Translations under genes and position numbers: made by a program | Notes under the pieces: model-generated | Database searches by the model: none | What the model was told of the DNA's origin: nothing | What the model saw: only the letters and a program-made list of their open reading frames with translations | NCBI GenBank assembly: GCA_947568835.1 | Contig: OX387608.1 | Span: 2,332,001-2,396,000, forward strand | Direction of reading: 5' to 3' | Length of the DNA: 64,000 bases | Source: Protonemura montana | Lineage: Eukaryota; Arthropoda; Insecta; Plecoptera; Nemouridae | Shown: positions 1-10,727 of the stretch, piece by piece | Position numbering within the stretch: the first letter of the stretch is position 1 | How the letters are laid out: each line of letters begins with the position of its first letter

Positions 1-312
1 GCGGGTGTTGCTCTAACCAATTGAGCTACTTGAACTCAGATCCCCACCTATCGCGGGTGTTGCTCTAACCAATTGAGCTTCTTGCACCCAGATCTCCAAC
101 TGTCGCGGGTGTTGTTCTAACCAATTGAGCTACTTGGACCCCGATCTCCACCTGTCGCTGGTGTAGCTCTAACCAATTGAGCTACTTGGAACCCGACCTC
201 CACCTGTCGTAGGTGTAGCTCTAACAAACTGAGCTACTTGGACCCGGATCTCTAACTGTCGCGGGTGTTGCTCGAACCAATTGAGCTACTTGGACATTTG
301 TTGACAGGTATC
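1..312 (-). repeat. 52-bp tandem array of tRNA-like 5' portions
   Basis: Six copies begin at 1, 53, 105, 157, 209 and 261, an exact 52-bp spacing. On the minus strand each copy reads as the first two thirds of the tRNA-like core of the hairpin elements found elsewhere here: acceptor 5' strand, D-arm with an A-box-like TAGCTCAATTGG, anticodon arm and variable region. It then joins the next copy, so the T-arm and 3' acceptor strand are missing. Individual copies have diverged. I see no gene between 313 and 561. Confidence 0.85.
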
Positions 313-561
313 AATTTTTAAGATGTTTTTTCGTGTTGCAAATATCATTCCCGCTGACCCTGCAAGGTATTGACGCACAGCCTTGTGGATTTGTTTCCTA
401 AAGCAACGCATCTTGACTAGCACTTGGGACCAAGCCTTACAACGTATTACGTCAAAACTATAAAATAATTGCCGTTATAAATAATTCAATAACAACATTA
501 AAAAGAAAGTGCAGTCAAACAACAAAAAGTGCTTGACCTTGACCTTTAGGCCATCTCAAGG

Positions 562-2699
562 TCAAAGCTCCACGTGTCGCGGCGTGATTCTTGGTCGCCG
601 TGGTAACCGTGGCTTGCGGACGCGTTGTGAGCTCACCGGCGGCGCCGGCCTTGCCGTAGGCACGGCAACGTATGGATTCAGAAAGTCTGGGTCGCGCTGG
701 AAAGATAAACAAGTCCAGAGGTTGATAAGCAAGGCGAGTGAAGTTGCTGTCGAGAGGTTGATAAGCAAGGCAAGTGAAGTTGCTGTCGAGAGGTTGATAA
801 GCAAGGCGAGTGAAGTTGCTGTCGAGAGGTTGATAAGCAAGGCAAGTGAAGTTGCTGTCGAGAGGTTGATAAGCAAGGCGAGTAAAGTTCCTGTCGAGAG
901 GTTGATAAGCAAGGCGAGTGAAGTTGCTGTCGAGAGGTTGATAAGCAAGGCGAGTAAAGTTCCTGTCGAGAGGTTGATAAGCAAGGCGAGTGAAGTTGCT
1001 GTCGAGAGGTTGATAAGCAAGGCGAGTAAAGTTCCTGTCGAGAGGTTGATAAGCAAGGCGAGTGAAGTTGCTGTCGAGAGGTTGATAAGCAAGGCGAGTG
1101 AAGTTGCTGTCGAGATATATATAATGGTAAAACACCCGTCGATGTCATGGTCCTCACCTCAACAATGCCCAGCTGTTGCTCCATGAGCGCCAGCAACCTG
1201 ACGGTGCCGGTGTCCAGCAGCCGAGACTCCCGGGCAGTGTCCAACGCCCAGCGCAGCCCGGCTTCATGTCCTGTCGGCGCCGGCACAGAGTCGGGCACTC
1301 GCAGGACCAGCTCGGCAAACAGAGCCACGTTCTCAAGCACGTTGCTCAGAGCTGGAGACAAGCGAGTACAGAACCACGTTATCATTCTGTGAAATCTTAT
1401 TGTGTTATAATTCTGTAAATATAGACCATAGCATAGATCATAGCATAGATCATAGCATAGATACCTGGTTGAATGATTCCCTGTCCCTACTTCGACCCGA
1501 GTCTTACAACTCTAGTAACAAGATGACCTCGCAGTTGAAATCTGATTTAAATTGCAAACGCTTGCAATGCGCAGGGTATTTTTTTTTAATACAAACACTA
1601 TAACCGTCTCTAAAATTGATGCCCAAATGGGAAATGAAACCCGACTCTCCACCTGGGCACCTCCAGACTGGGCTGCCTTTATTTCTTCTCAATAAATATT
1701 ATCACTGATATACTTGTACCTAAGTTAGAAATCAATAAATAAAAAAATAAAAATAAATGACATAATTACGATGTAATTAAGTACCTAGCTGCTCTGAGAT
1801 ATTTCTGGTGACCTAGCCATGGATTAGTCTTCCTGGAAGCTTGGATTTGAAGGAATTGAAGGAACATAACCATGTTTAGAATTGAATAGATCCTGGTTTA
1901 TACAAATTGTCATCCCTTGAAATGGATTTGATTGTGATAGAATGTCAGTTGATTATTTCAACGTTATTTGAACTGCATCTTAAAAGACAACAAAAACATA
2001 TAAACAAATAAATACTAAAACAATCCTTTCAACAATGCTGGATATTCATGTAGCTTAATTGGTAAGGTAGAGATAGGGGTTACATTCTCCGATTGGGCAA
2101 CAATTTTTGAGAGGTTATAAGTGTTACTATTAATAAAAAAAAGCTGTAGGATATTTCCGGTGTGATGATACTGAACCGAACGTCGAGCACGTTTGTGTTG
2201 GTACCGTGTATCTGAGGAGAGTCTGGCGCCGGGAAACGTGAGACTCCGACGACAAAGCCGGAAGCTTCGAGCGTCGCTCGACTCGCCTCGATCACGGCAA
2301 ACAGACGCTCGACCACGAGCGCAGACATCTTAGCTCTCTTGTCCGCACCGCCAAGCTGTCGAACTTCTTGCACAGCGGCGATCTGTTCCGCTCGACGCCG
2401 TCGAAACAGTCGGGTGACTAACGCACAAGGTCAAGGCAATTACGCTTGAAACACAGTATCGCCTCACAGAAACATTGCAACATTAATTCAACTCCAAGAT
2501 TAGGTTCATCAAAATGTTTAGGTGAACGAGGAGCCGGCATTTTGTAGGTTAAGTGCGATAAGAGCAAGCGTAACGCAACAAGGATACATAGCTGTTCTGC
2601 CGGGTCTGGCCCCGCGTCGGCTGAACCTTCATTTTCCGCTGCGCTGCTGCACGCTACTAGTTGCGCAGCGAGCAGAAGCGTTGTGACGGTCAGCAACAT
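562..2699 (-). CDS. CCDC134: CCDC134 orthologue, secreted/ER coiled-coil protein (4 exons)
   Basis: Exons on the minus strand are 2699-2588, 2417-2205, 1351-1158 and 696-562; all phases agree and give 217 residues plus a stop (human protein 229). The start gives a clear signal peptide (MLLTVTTLLLAAQLVACSS). It is followed by a basic stretch (LFRRRRAEQ), the helical LGGADKRAKMSALVVERLF region, and a block resembling the family core (LSNVLENVALFAELVLR, then LALMEQQLGIVE). The last exon is basic and ends RPRITPRHVEL, like the C-terminus of vertebrate CCDC134; the final HVEL resembles an ER-retrieval tetrapeptide. CCDC134 is known as a small secretory-pathway protein. The last intron (697-1157) is almost wholly a 36-bp minisatellite. 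Orthology is from recalled similarity. Confidence 0.85.
715..1115. repeat. 36-bp minisatellite derived from the 5S SINE
   Basis: About 11 copies of a 36-bp unit (GTTGATAAGCAAGGCGAGTG plus 16 more bases) fill most of the last CCDC134 intron. The unit is the reverse complement of a segment of the 5S-derived SINE, seen in single copy near 60145-60185. Some units share the variant AGTAAAGTTCC, so blocks have been copied within the array. Long open frames on both strands are by-products of a period divisible by three. Confidence 0.95.
1530..1640. repeat. Half of a tRNA-hairpin element (left arm)
   Basis: The arm signature is present: a GCAAACGCTTGCAATGCGC segment, then ACACTATAACCGTCT and TTGATGCCCAAA. 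The opposite arm is missing. It lies upstream of CCDC134 exon 3, in intron 2. A further decayed copy of the tRNA/right-arm part is at about 2050-2150 in the same intron. Confidence 0.7.
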
Positions 2700-3119
2700 T
2701 TCATTATTCTAAGATTACCTTCACAAATCGTATCATGCAGTACACCACAAACAACACAATTATAAACGGCGGCAGATTTTGACTTCACCCAGCCGGCCAC
2801 TTTTTTGTGGCCAAGATTCACCAATTAAACTAGATATTAGAAAGGATTGTGTTACCTCGCATTATAATTCACGATCATATCATCAAAAATCGGCGTTAGT
2901 AGTATATTACTAGCATATTTTGGTGCAACAATCAATGATTCAACTGTTGGGTCGGTTGGAAGTTTTACATCACTACCTTTTTAGTTGGTATAACTGCTGG
3001 TTCTGCGCAGAACTGAATAGCGAGTAACCTAACCTCTTAACCGAGTGGTCACTATCCTCGCGTGAATTTATTTTGCGGTTATTTTACTGCCTCGCAGACG
3101 CAACAGAAAGCTTTCAAAG
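2700..3119. promoter_or_regulatory. Shared upstream region between CCDC134 and TOM6
   Basis: The start codons of CCDC134 (minus, 2699) and TOM6 (plus, 3120) are 420 bp apart and point away from each other, so the interval should hold both promoters. I see no convincing TATA box at a fixed distance, no long ORF and no repeat copy. Confidence 0.5.
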
Positions 3120-3363
3120 ATGCCTGAACGCACGTCCAGACCGTCCGGCCCTGGGTTCATTAAGTCCCTTTACTACGACCCGTTCAAGTGGTAAGCACAA
3201 AAGTTCCATCAGCCAAGCCCACTGCGCCATTAAATGCAGTCTAAAGGTTACCTCTTGGTAATAATCTGTTCTTTGTTTTAGGTCGCTAGTGAAAAGTGTT
3301 GCATTGTTCTCGGTGGGTGTCGTTATCTCGCGCGAGTTCGTCGGCGTGGACTTAATGCAGTAG
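3120..3363 (+). CDS. TOMM6: TOM6-like mitochondrial import receptor subunit (2 exons)
   Basis: Exons 3120-3190 and 3282-3363 join in phase (TGG across the junction) and encode 50 residues. The N-terminus is short and polar (MPERTSRPSGPGF) and the rest is SLYYDPFKW, then a single hydrophobic segment (LVKSVALFSVGVVISREF) and the ending VGVDLMQ. The pattern of a hydrophobic GLFxxGVxxARxxxxxDLM-like tail near the C-terminus is typical of metazoan TOM6, a small tail-anchored subunit that stabilises the TOM complex in the outer mitochondrial membrane. The donor GTAAGC and the acceptor TTTGTTTTAG are both good. The stop lies 64 bp before the GNS start codon on the same strand. The length and the conserved tail support the call; the gene is short, so some doubt remains. 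Confidence 0.72.
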
Positions 3364-3427
3364 TTTCGCTTTGTTTCACTTAGCTGATGGTCGTTTCAAG
3401 TTATTGAGTATTGTTTGTGCTAACAAC

Positions 3428-6400
3428 ATGGGTTCGTTTTGTATTCTTTCCGTGCTGGTTCTGATTTACGCGGCAAAGGATGCTTGGGCGGCGCCCAACA
3501 TTGTCATCGTTCTCACCGACGACCAGGACGTTGCCCTTGGCGGCCTCGTAAGTCCGATTCTTGGTCCACGATCATCAGACTCAACTCACCATCTAGTGAT
3601 AGCTGCATTTAAAATTTACAACTGTTTCTTCAACAGTTAACGAATTACCTGGATACTTTTAAGTATTTCAGATCGGAATCATCTAATTTATCGCTGACTG
3701 TTTTTGTATTTAAACTTATCATTACTCTTCTTGATGTTGTCTGCGTTATAAATCTGGTCACTTCTCTGATTTTGTTGAATTTATTTAATAAATAGATAAA
3801 TCAAAGCCATCAATATTTGTATGCATTTTTCTTTTGGTGTTTGTTAACTATATTAAACAATCTGTGCATGAGCGCCGAGTAACAACTAGTGTTCTTTACT
3901 CTCACAAATCTCCACAGACGCCGATGACCCAGACTCGGCAACTTATTGCAGACATGGGCGTGACTTTTGATAATGCAGTGAGTACGAAAATCATCTGGGA
4001 GTCTGTTTTTAGCTTTTCTTTTCTTCATAGTTTCTTGCAAAGACGTTTCTTGCCGGTAACCTTGTTTCTGTGCCACATTCAGACCCAATATTTTACACAA
4101 CAAATGATTGCCACTGGAACTGTTTTAGGAATACTACCGATACTACTAACATGTTCGCAAGGCTAAAAAATAAATTAGTGAGTTCTGAAAATAAATATTA
4201 ATTTGTAAATTAATTACCCAAGAAAATAAGATGGGTACTACATTTTCCACTGTTAACGTGATCATAAAGTTGACAGTTGACAAAATTTAAATCATGAAAA
4301 GTTCAGCTAGAAAATTGCTTTGAAATACTGTTTGAAAAAGTTTTCTTTCACCGTGCTTAAAGCCTGTATACCAACTTAACTGCTTGCTGCTCAAAAGTTG
4401 TGTTCATACTTTTCTCTTTGCAAATTTAGACTTGATATAGTTTCATCTAGAGTGGGTCTGTCAAAATTGTAAAAGCAGTAGAAATGTGAACAAAAGGAAC
4501 TCACTCAAAACAAACTCAAAACAAACTCAAAACAAACTCAAAATTTGCATCTGAAATCAAAGAAACATGTTGCAAAGCTGGTGTGGTAAAGTTTTCTGTT
4601 CTTAATTAGGAAACATTTTGAATAAAATCCTAAAACCCGATGCTTAGCTAGCCGTTGTAAAAGTTGAAAGTTCCACGCGTGATTTTTTCAAAGCCAGTTT
4701 TATTAGTCATAGGGGAGCAAAATATGAAGCAAAACCGAACAATTTTTCTTGCCAAGTTCTGGGTTTGATATATTTTGTAATTTAACAACTTTGTTGTAAG
4801 AAAATTACAATCGCTTGTTTTAGCAATTGTCTGTGCTACTAAGGCTAGATTTTACGGACCAAAATTAATTGTCAATTTTATGTATTTTACTCTTGTTTAC
4901 ATATTAGAAGTGTTTCTCATTGATTTCTGACCAATTATATGTCATATTCAATGAGGTTTGATCCGTTAAATATTTCTGTTGATTTATTTGAGGTATTTAA
5001 TGACGCACTGTTTTGACACCTGGCCTTGCAGCACTGGCCTAATGGCGTCGGTGAATGAGTGGATGATGATAAGGATGATGATGAACCTAACATAGCCTAG
5101 AAGGGAGGAGGGGAAACCCGGTGCCAGAACGTAGCCTACTCCTGTCGAAGACCAAGGCGACCACCGGCTTTACGTCCCTTCCGAAGGACTGTACAACGCA
5201 AACAACAGGATTCCTCGACAAATCCATGCTGTTGAGAGGTTGATAAGCAAGGCGAGTGAAGATTTACGTCATTCAATCCCTGAGGTGGTTCAATTCTGAG
5301 GCGTCCCAATGATTTCAATGCTAATTTTAGAGTTAAAAACACGTTTTCAACCAATTTTGACCAAAAAAGCGGTGAAAACCACAAAAACCACTGCTAAAAA
5401 CACTAAAATAGCACGGATTTTTTGAGAGAAGTGAAAATCACGGACTCTCAAGATGGCCGCCTTGGCCTCGTAGTGTCTCCATGGCAACCGCTATCCAGGT
5501 TATTTCTCTGCAGTTCACGTCAGTGCCTGTGTGCTGTCCAAGCCGATCCGTGCTGCTCACTGGTTGGCTGGCTCATAATGTGGGTGTGACTAACAACTCT
5601 GTGGCGGGCGGCTGCACCAGCCAAAGTTGGCGCAACGGTGCAGAGGGGCAGAGCTTTGGTGCGCAGCTCCACGACGCCGGCTACCGAACTTTCTACGCCG
5701 GCAAATATCTTAACCAGGTATGACAAATTGTACAACTGGGATGTGAACCCAAGACTTCCCAAAAACTACAGAGCATCAGTGGGAAGTATATATGTTCAAC
5801 TACAGAGCATCAGTGGGAAGTATATATGTTCAACTACAGAGCATCAGTGGGAAGTATATATGTTCAACTACAGAGCATCAGTGGGAAGTATATATGTTCA
5901 ACTACTGAGCATCAGTGGGAAGTATAAATGTTCAACTACAGAGCATCAGTGGGAAGTATAAATGTTCAACTACAGAGCATCAGTGGGAAGTATATATGTT
6001 CAACTACAGAGCATCAGTGGGAAGTATATATGTTCAACTACAGAGCATCAGTGGGAAGTATATATGTTCAACTACTGAGCATCAGTGGGAAGTATAAATG
6101 TTCAACTACAGAGCATCAGTGAGAAGTTTATATGTTCAACTACAGAGCATCAGTGGGAAGTATATATGTTTAACTACAGAGCATCAGTGGGAAGTATATA
6201 TGTTCAACTACAGAGCATCAGTGGGAAGTATATATGTTCAACTACAGAGCATCAGTGGGAAGTATATATGTTCAACTACAGAGCATCAGTGGGAAGTATA
6301 TATGTTCAACTACTGAGCATCAGTGGGAAGTATAAATGTTCAACTACAGAGCATCAGTGAGAAGTTTATATGTTCAACTACAGAGCATCAGTGGGAAGTA

Positions 6401-9400
6401 TATATGTTCAACTACAGAGCATCAGTGGGAAGTATATATGTTGAAGTACAGAGCATCAGTGCAAAGTTTATATGTATAACTACAGGGCATCAGTGGGAAG
6501 TATATATGTGTAAGTATATTATTTTCATTACAGTATGGACACCCCTCAGAGGGGGGCACTGCCCACGTGCCCCGAGGCTGGGACTGGTGGCTCGGCCTGG
6601 TGGGCAACTCACGGTACTACGACTTCACTCTCTCCGTCAACGGCACCGCCAGGCACTACCCTGACACGTACCTGACCGACCTCATCGTGAGTACTACCAA
6701 CATTACAAGACTATGCAAAGAAAATGTGCATTTTTTTAGTTAACGTGAGGATTAAATTTTTAATTAAGCATCCTTTTTTGGTGTAAGCTTTGCGCTAAAA
6801 ACGATTTCTTTATTTATTATTATTTTTAGACTCATGTCTACTTGATGTAACCTTAGTACTAGTTTTGACAAAAACTATTTCAAGTGGGTTTTGAATGCTA
6901 AGTAAAGAACAACTAAATTTCCCAACGTTTCGTAACTTGTACCTGTTACTTTATCAAGGGTTATACAAGAGAAATTGATTGAATTTATCTGAATCTCAGT
7001 CGGACTTTGCGCTGGAGTTTCTGCGAGGCGTCGACACCAAACCGTTCCTCCTCGTGACAAGTAGCCCCGCCCCCCACGCCCCCTTCACGCCTGCCAACCG
7101 TCACCAACACAGGTTCCGTCGAGCCCACGTGCCCAGGCATGCCAACTTCAACACAAACAACAACACGGTAAGATATCCATCGGCTCCATATTGCCATTTC
7201 TATTTTCTTTTTCTAAATCTGATGTTTTTTTGTTTTTTTTAATTAGGTGGAGATAATTATTTCTTATTACAAGTGGAGATCGGGGTTCGGGTCCCCGGCT
7301 GGGCATCAGTTTTTGAGACGGTTACAGTGTTCATAATAATAAAATAACCCGCGCATTGCAAGCGTTTGCAATTTAAATAAGATTTCATCAAAATACTGAT
7401 TTTTTTTTTTTTTTCTCGTATGTTACTTTGCTCAAAATGTCATAATCAATAACATTTAAACATAATTTTTGCACGTAGTTTTCTCTTGGACGTTAATGGA
7501 TTAAGTATTTTCAGCCTGTATATTTATCAATGTGTGTTTATGTGCGCAGGGAAAGCACTGGCTGCTGCGCATGCCACCAGTGCCGTTACCAGCGCAGTTC
7601 CTCCCAGCGCTGGACTCGGTGTTTCGGCGGCGCTGGCAGACTTTGCTTTCGGTCGATGACCTTGTACTGGCGCTGGTTACCGAGCTGGAGAAACGAGACA
7701 AGATGAAAGATACGTTCTTCTTCTTTACCTCCGACCATGGCTATCATATCGGTCAGTATTTTAACTCATTTATTGACTCTTAATGTAAAAATTCATTGAA
7801 ATTCATAAAAAAATTTGTTAAAAACAGTCAAAATTTGTTGAAAATTTGTGGAAATTAGTTTAAATTTAGTCAGACTAATTAAAATTTGGTAAATATTTGA
7901 TACTAGATTTTTAATGTGCCAAAGTGCTGGAATAACAAGAATATGTTGATTTGTAATGTGCTAAAGGGCTGCGATAACGAATACGTTTATTTTTATTGTG
8001 GCAAACGACTCTGCAAATTTTGTTGAAATCGAAGCTGGGGATTTTCCTGAACCGTTCTACACTTAGTATTCAAAACCCAGTTTAATAAGCGTAATAAGTT
8101 CTCCAGGGGTGTCCAGTAAGTCCCATGTGGGAGCTTCTGTCTTGTTTATCATATGTGTTTGTTCCAGGCCAGTTTGGGCAGCCCTGGGACAAGCGACAAC
8201 CATACGAGTCTGACATCCGTGTGCCTCTTTTGGTCCGTGGTCCAGGGGTGCCCAGAAAGTCCCACGTGGGTGCTCCCGTTATGTTGGTAGACCTGGCTGC
8301 TACAATGCTGGATATAGCAGGAGTTGGAGGAAGGGAACTTCTCGACGGACCCTCTATGCTACCCTTGATGTTGACACCCAAACCAGGTAAGCACTTTGAT
8401 ATTTATGTTCATTTCTCGCCTGTTCAGCAGAAAAACTGCTTATTTTTTAACAGCCGACGCAATTTGAGAAAGAAAAGCGGCGCGTGCATCCCAAAATTCA
8501 GTGCCGTTCCGTTGTTTCCGGGCCGTACTGGGCAAACCATTTGACTCAGAAACAAACAATGAAATAAGTTAACAATAGAAATGATGTAGTCACCATCTAA
8601 GCAAGTTTTGTAAATATTGGTTGAATTGACATGGATCAACTCCTATGTGACCCCTTAACGGTATTTTAAAGCCAGTTTTGTATCTAATTGTGCAGAAAAC
8701 TTGTGAACAAACGTGCTTTTAGCAGTTTTTCATGTGATATTTTGCATTTCTAGCCTAATTCAGGTCAAATATAAAAGTAATGTTAATTAGAATATAAGGC
8801 TTAAACATTTACAATGTAATTGTCAGTAGCCAATAATCAAATAAACAAACAGATCCACGTGTGTTGCATTTTCACGGCATTTTCAATAATTTGGGAACAA
8901 ATCACACATTACTTGGCTGCGAAATGATTGTCATTTGTTTACTTTGTACCTGTCAATGCCATGGTGAAATAACTGGCTGTGATTGTGTATTTTATTTATT
9001 TAGAATTAGAATTAGTGCAACTATTTTGCAGTTATAAATCAATATGAGGTGTAAGGCTAGAAGATCCAGGCTAAAAAGTTGTATCATTGTAAGGAATATT
9101 GCCAGCTTATTTTTGAATTCGGGGCAATTTTTAGCTACTTTGAAGTTTTTTGTAGAATTCCTGATATCGTAGGGAGTTCTGCTTGACGATATTAGTAGTT
9201 CGCAGATGTTATTTGACAAATAATTTGTTAGGTTACGTCTGCAAACTTGTCTCTGGCTCTTGTCCACAGAAGCCGGTGCTGGACGAACGATGCTGATCGA
9301 GTATGAAGGGGAAGGAAACCAAGAATCAGTCGACCCAGTCTGTCCCCTGGTGAACGATAACAACCTCGCAGTGAGCACACATCTTAGTTCAAAACTTGCA

Positions 9401-10526
9401 GCGGAAACAATACCTGCCTAGATGTGGGGAGAAAAAACCTCCTCCTAGTTTTGAAGTAAACCTAGCCTGGCTATCTGGTTGCCTTACTCACCCATTTTTG
9501 CAGCAATGTTCCCAGGACTCCCTCTGCAAATGCCAGGACTCCAGGAACAACACCTACAGCTGTCTGCGCCACTTGTCAGATGGAAGGGACTTCCTCTTCT
9601 GTCACTTTAAAGACAATCAGGTACCAAGACCTAATTACCAGCTCTTGTCCATCAGGTACCAAGACCTAATTACCAGCTCTTGTCCAACAGCACCAAGGAC
9701 CGGCCACCACATAGCCTTGTCACTTTGACACACTGTGTTGGCTGCTCCTGTCCAACAGCACCAAGAACCGGCCAACGCTTAGCCTTGTCCCTTTGACACA
9801 CTGTGTGCTGCTCCTGTCCAACAGCACCAAGGACCGACCACCGCTTAGCCTTGTCACTTTGACACACTGAGTTGGCTGCTCCTGTCCAACAGAACCAAGG
9901 ACCGGCCACCGCTTAGCCTTGTCCCTTTGACACACTGTGTGCTGCTCCTGTCCAACAGCACCAAGGACCGACCACCGCTTAGCCTTGTCACTTTGACACA
10001 CTGTGTTGGCTGCTCCTGTCCAACAGAACCAAGGACCGGCCACCGCTTAGCCTTGTCACTTTGACACACTGTGTTGGCTGCTCCTGTCCAACAGCACCAA
10101 GGACCGGCCACTTCTTAGCCTTGTCACTTTGATACACTGTGTTGGCTGCTCCTGTCCAACAGCACCAAGCACCGGCCACCGCTTAGCCTTGTCACTTTGA
10201 CACACTGTGTTGGCTGCTCCTGTCCAACAGCACCAAGGACCGGCCACCGCTTAGCCTTGTCCCTTTGACACACTGTGTTGGCTGCTCCTGTCCAACAGCA
10301 CCAAGGACCGGCCACCGCTCAGCCTTGATCACAACACTCCATGTTCCAGAACTTTGAAGAGTACTACGACCTACGGAACGACCCGTTCCAGCTCGACAAT
10401 GGGGCGGAGTCACTGGACGCAGCCGAGAGAACGAGGCTGCGTGATTGGCTGGTTAGGGCCGAGTCGTGTCGTGGGAAAGAATGTTGGGATATCAGTAAAC
10501 AGCCACCGTCAGTCCAGATCTTGTAA
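3428..10526 (+). CDS. GNS: N-acetylglucosamine-6-sulfatase (10 exons)
   Basis: Exons 3428-3547, 3918-3977, 5514-5717, 6534-6686, 7000-7167, 7550-7751, 8168-8386, 9270-9370, 9504-9620 and 10350-10526 all join in phase and give 506 residues (human enzyme 552). A signal peptide (about residues 1-21) leads into PNIVIVLTDDQD, the metal-binding N-terminal sulfatase motif (D31, D32). The sulfatase signature CCPSR follows at residues 67-71; Cys67 is the predicted formylglycine residue. A third metal site is TSDHGYHIG (D297). Further blocks match GNS: GKYLNQYG, RRWQTLLSVDD, DKRQPYESDIRVPLLVRGPG. The enzyme removes 6-sulfate from GlcNAc residues of heparan and keratan sulfate in lysosomes. An in-frame ATG at 3371 would add 19 residues before the signal peptide, so I prefer 3428. 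Several introns are filled by minisatellites. Confidence 0.95.
4490..4545. repeat. Short A/C-rich tandem repeat
   Basis: Four copies of roughly AACAAACTCAA lie in GNS intron 2. The rest of that intron (3978-5513) holds AT-rich sequence and one SINE fragment; I see nothing else in it. Confidence 0.8.
5010..5265 (-). mobile_element. 5S-derived SINE, 3' portion, antisense
   Basis: This is the reverse complement of the 3' two thirds of the SINE at 60005-60415: tail (CATCATC-rich), CCTACTCCTGTCGAAGACCA, the central palindrome-like TCCCTTCCGAAGGA, and GATAAGCAAGGCGAGTGAAG. The 5S-related head is absent. Confidence 0.85.
5768..6512. repeat. 34-bp minisatellite filling GNS intron 3
   Basis: About 22 copies of a 34-bp unit (GAGCATCAGTGGGAAGTATA plus 14 bases) run from 50 bp after exon 3 to 22 bp before exon 4. 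Variant units (TATAAATG, CTACTGAGC, GAGAAGTTTA) recur in the same order at about 5900-6130 and 6310-6400, which indicates block duplication. Confidence 0.95.
6826..6960 (-). repeat. Arm of an inverted repeat with a hammerhead-like hairpin
   Basis: On the minus strand this reads GATAAAGTAACAGGTACAAG, then TTACGAAACGTTGGG, then TTAGCATTCAAAACCC. The same block recurs at about 26125, 32195, 34290, 35155, 47365 and 61500. It lies in GNS intron 4. Confidence 0.7.
7255..7395 (+). repeat. tRNA-hairpin element, right half
   Basis: The T-arm part (GATCGGGGTTCGGGTCCCC), then TTTTTGAGACGGTTACAGTG and the outer arm (CGCATTGCAAGCGTTTGCAA) are present; the left arm and most of the tRNA part are missing. 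It lies in GNS intron 5. Confidence 0.8.
8800..8860 (+). repeat. LINE-type 3' tail
   Basis: ACAATGTAATTGTCAGTAGC followed by an AATAAACAAA-type tail also occurs at about 15680 and, diverged, at about 16325, which marks it as the 3' end of one retrotransposon family. It lies in GNS intron 7; the rest of that intron (8387-9269) shows nothing I recognise. Confidence 0.55.
9621..10330. repeat. 68-bp minisatellite filling GNS intron 9
   Basis: The intron begins with a 48-bp duplication that copies the exon 9 donor (CAG followed by GTACCAAGACC). About nine units of around 68 bp follow (two are shorter) and stop some 20 bp before exon 10. Each unit contains GGCTGCTCCTGTCCAACAG, which looks like a 3' splice site. 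Confidence 0.95.
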
Positions 10527-10660
10527 CTAGCGTCTGGTTGCCATGGAATTGCCACTTTGAAGCCAAGACATCAGCATGTTCGTTAACTTAGAACCGTTTA
10601 GAAAATAACCAGAGCATCTCGAGTTCGAACGCACATTTTAGTCACACTGTGAATATAAAA

Positions 10661-10716
10661 AATAAAAACACATCACAAAATCAGGGAGTTTGCTACTTTT
10701 TTTTAACATATTTATT
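10661..10716. terminator. Facing poly(A) signals of GNS and the convergent gene
   Basis: AATAAA at 10661-10666 (plus) serves GNS, whose stop is at 10524-10526. TTTATT at 10711-10716 is AATAAA on the minus strand, 12 bp past the stop of the opposite gene (10728). The two transcripts therefore probably overlap by tens of bases. Confidence 0.6.
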
Positions 10717-10727
10717 ACTACGTAGCT

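Noticed and set aside
509..1385. Four overlapping ORFs of 176-235 codons near the left end
   Set aside because: They translate the 36-bp array in different frames. The true coding parts are CCDC134 exons 696-562 and 1351-1158.
3371..3427. Upstream in-frame ATG for GNS
   Set aside because: It would put 19 polar residues before the signal peptide; the ATG at 3428 gives a normal secretory start.
5768..6512. Regular repeats resembling a CRISPR array
   Set aside because: There are no unique spacers between units; this is a minisatellite in an intron of a eukaryotic gene.
7555..7783. Plus-strand ORF ending in FNSFIDS
   Set aside because: Its first part is GNS exon 6; the end is intron read-through past the GTCAGT donor at 7752.
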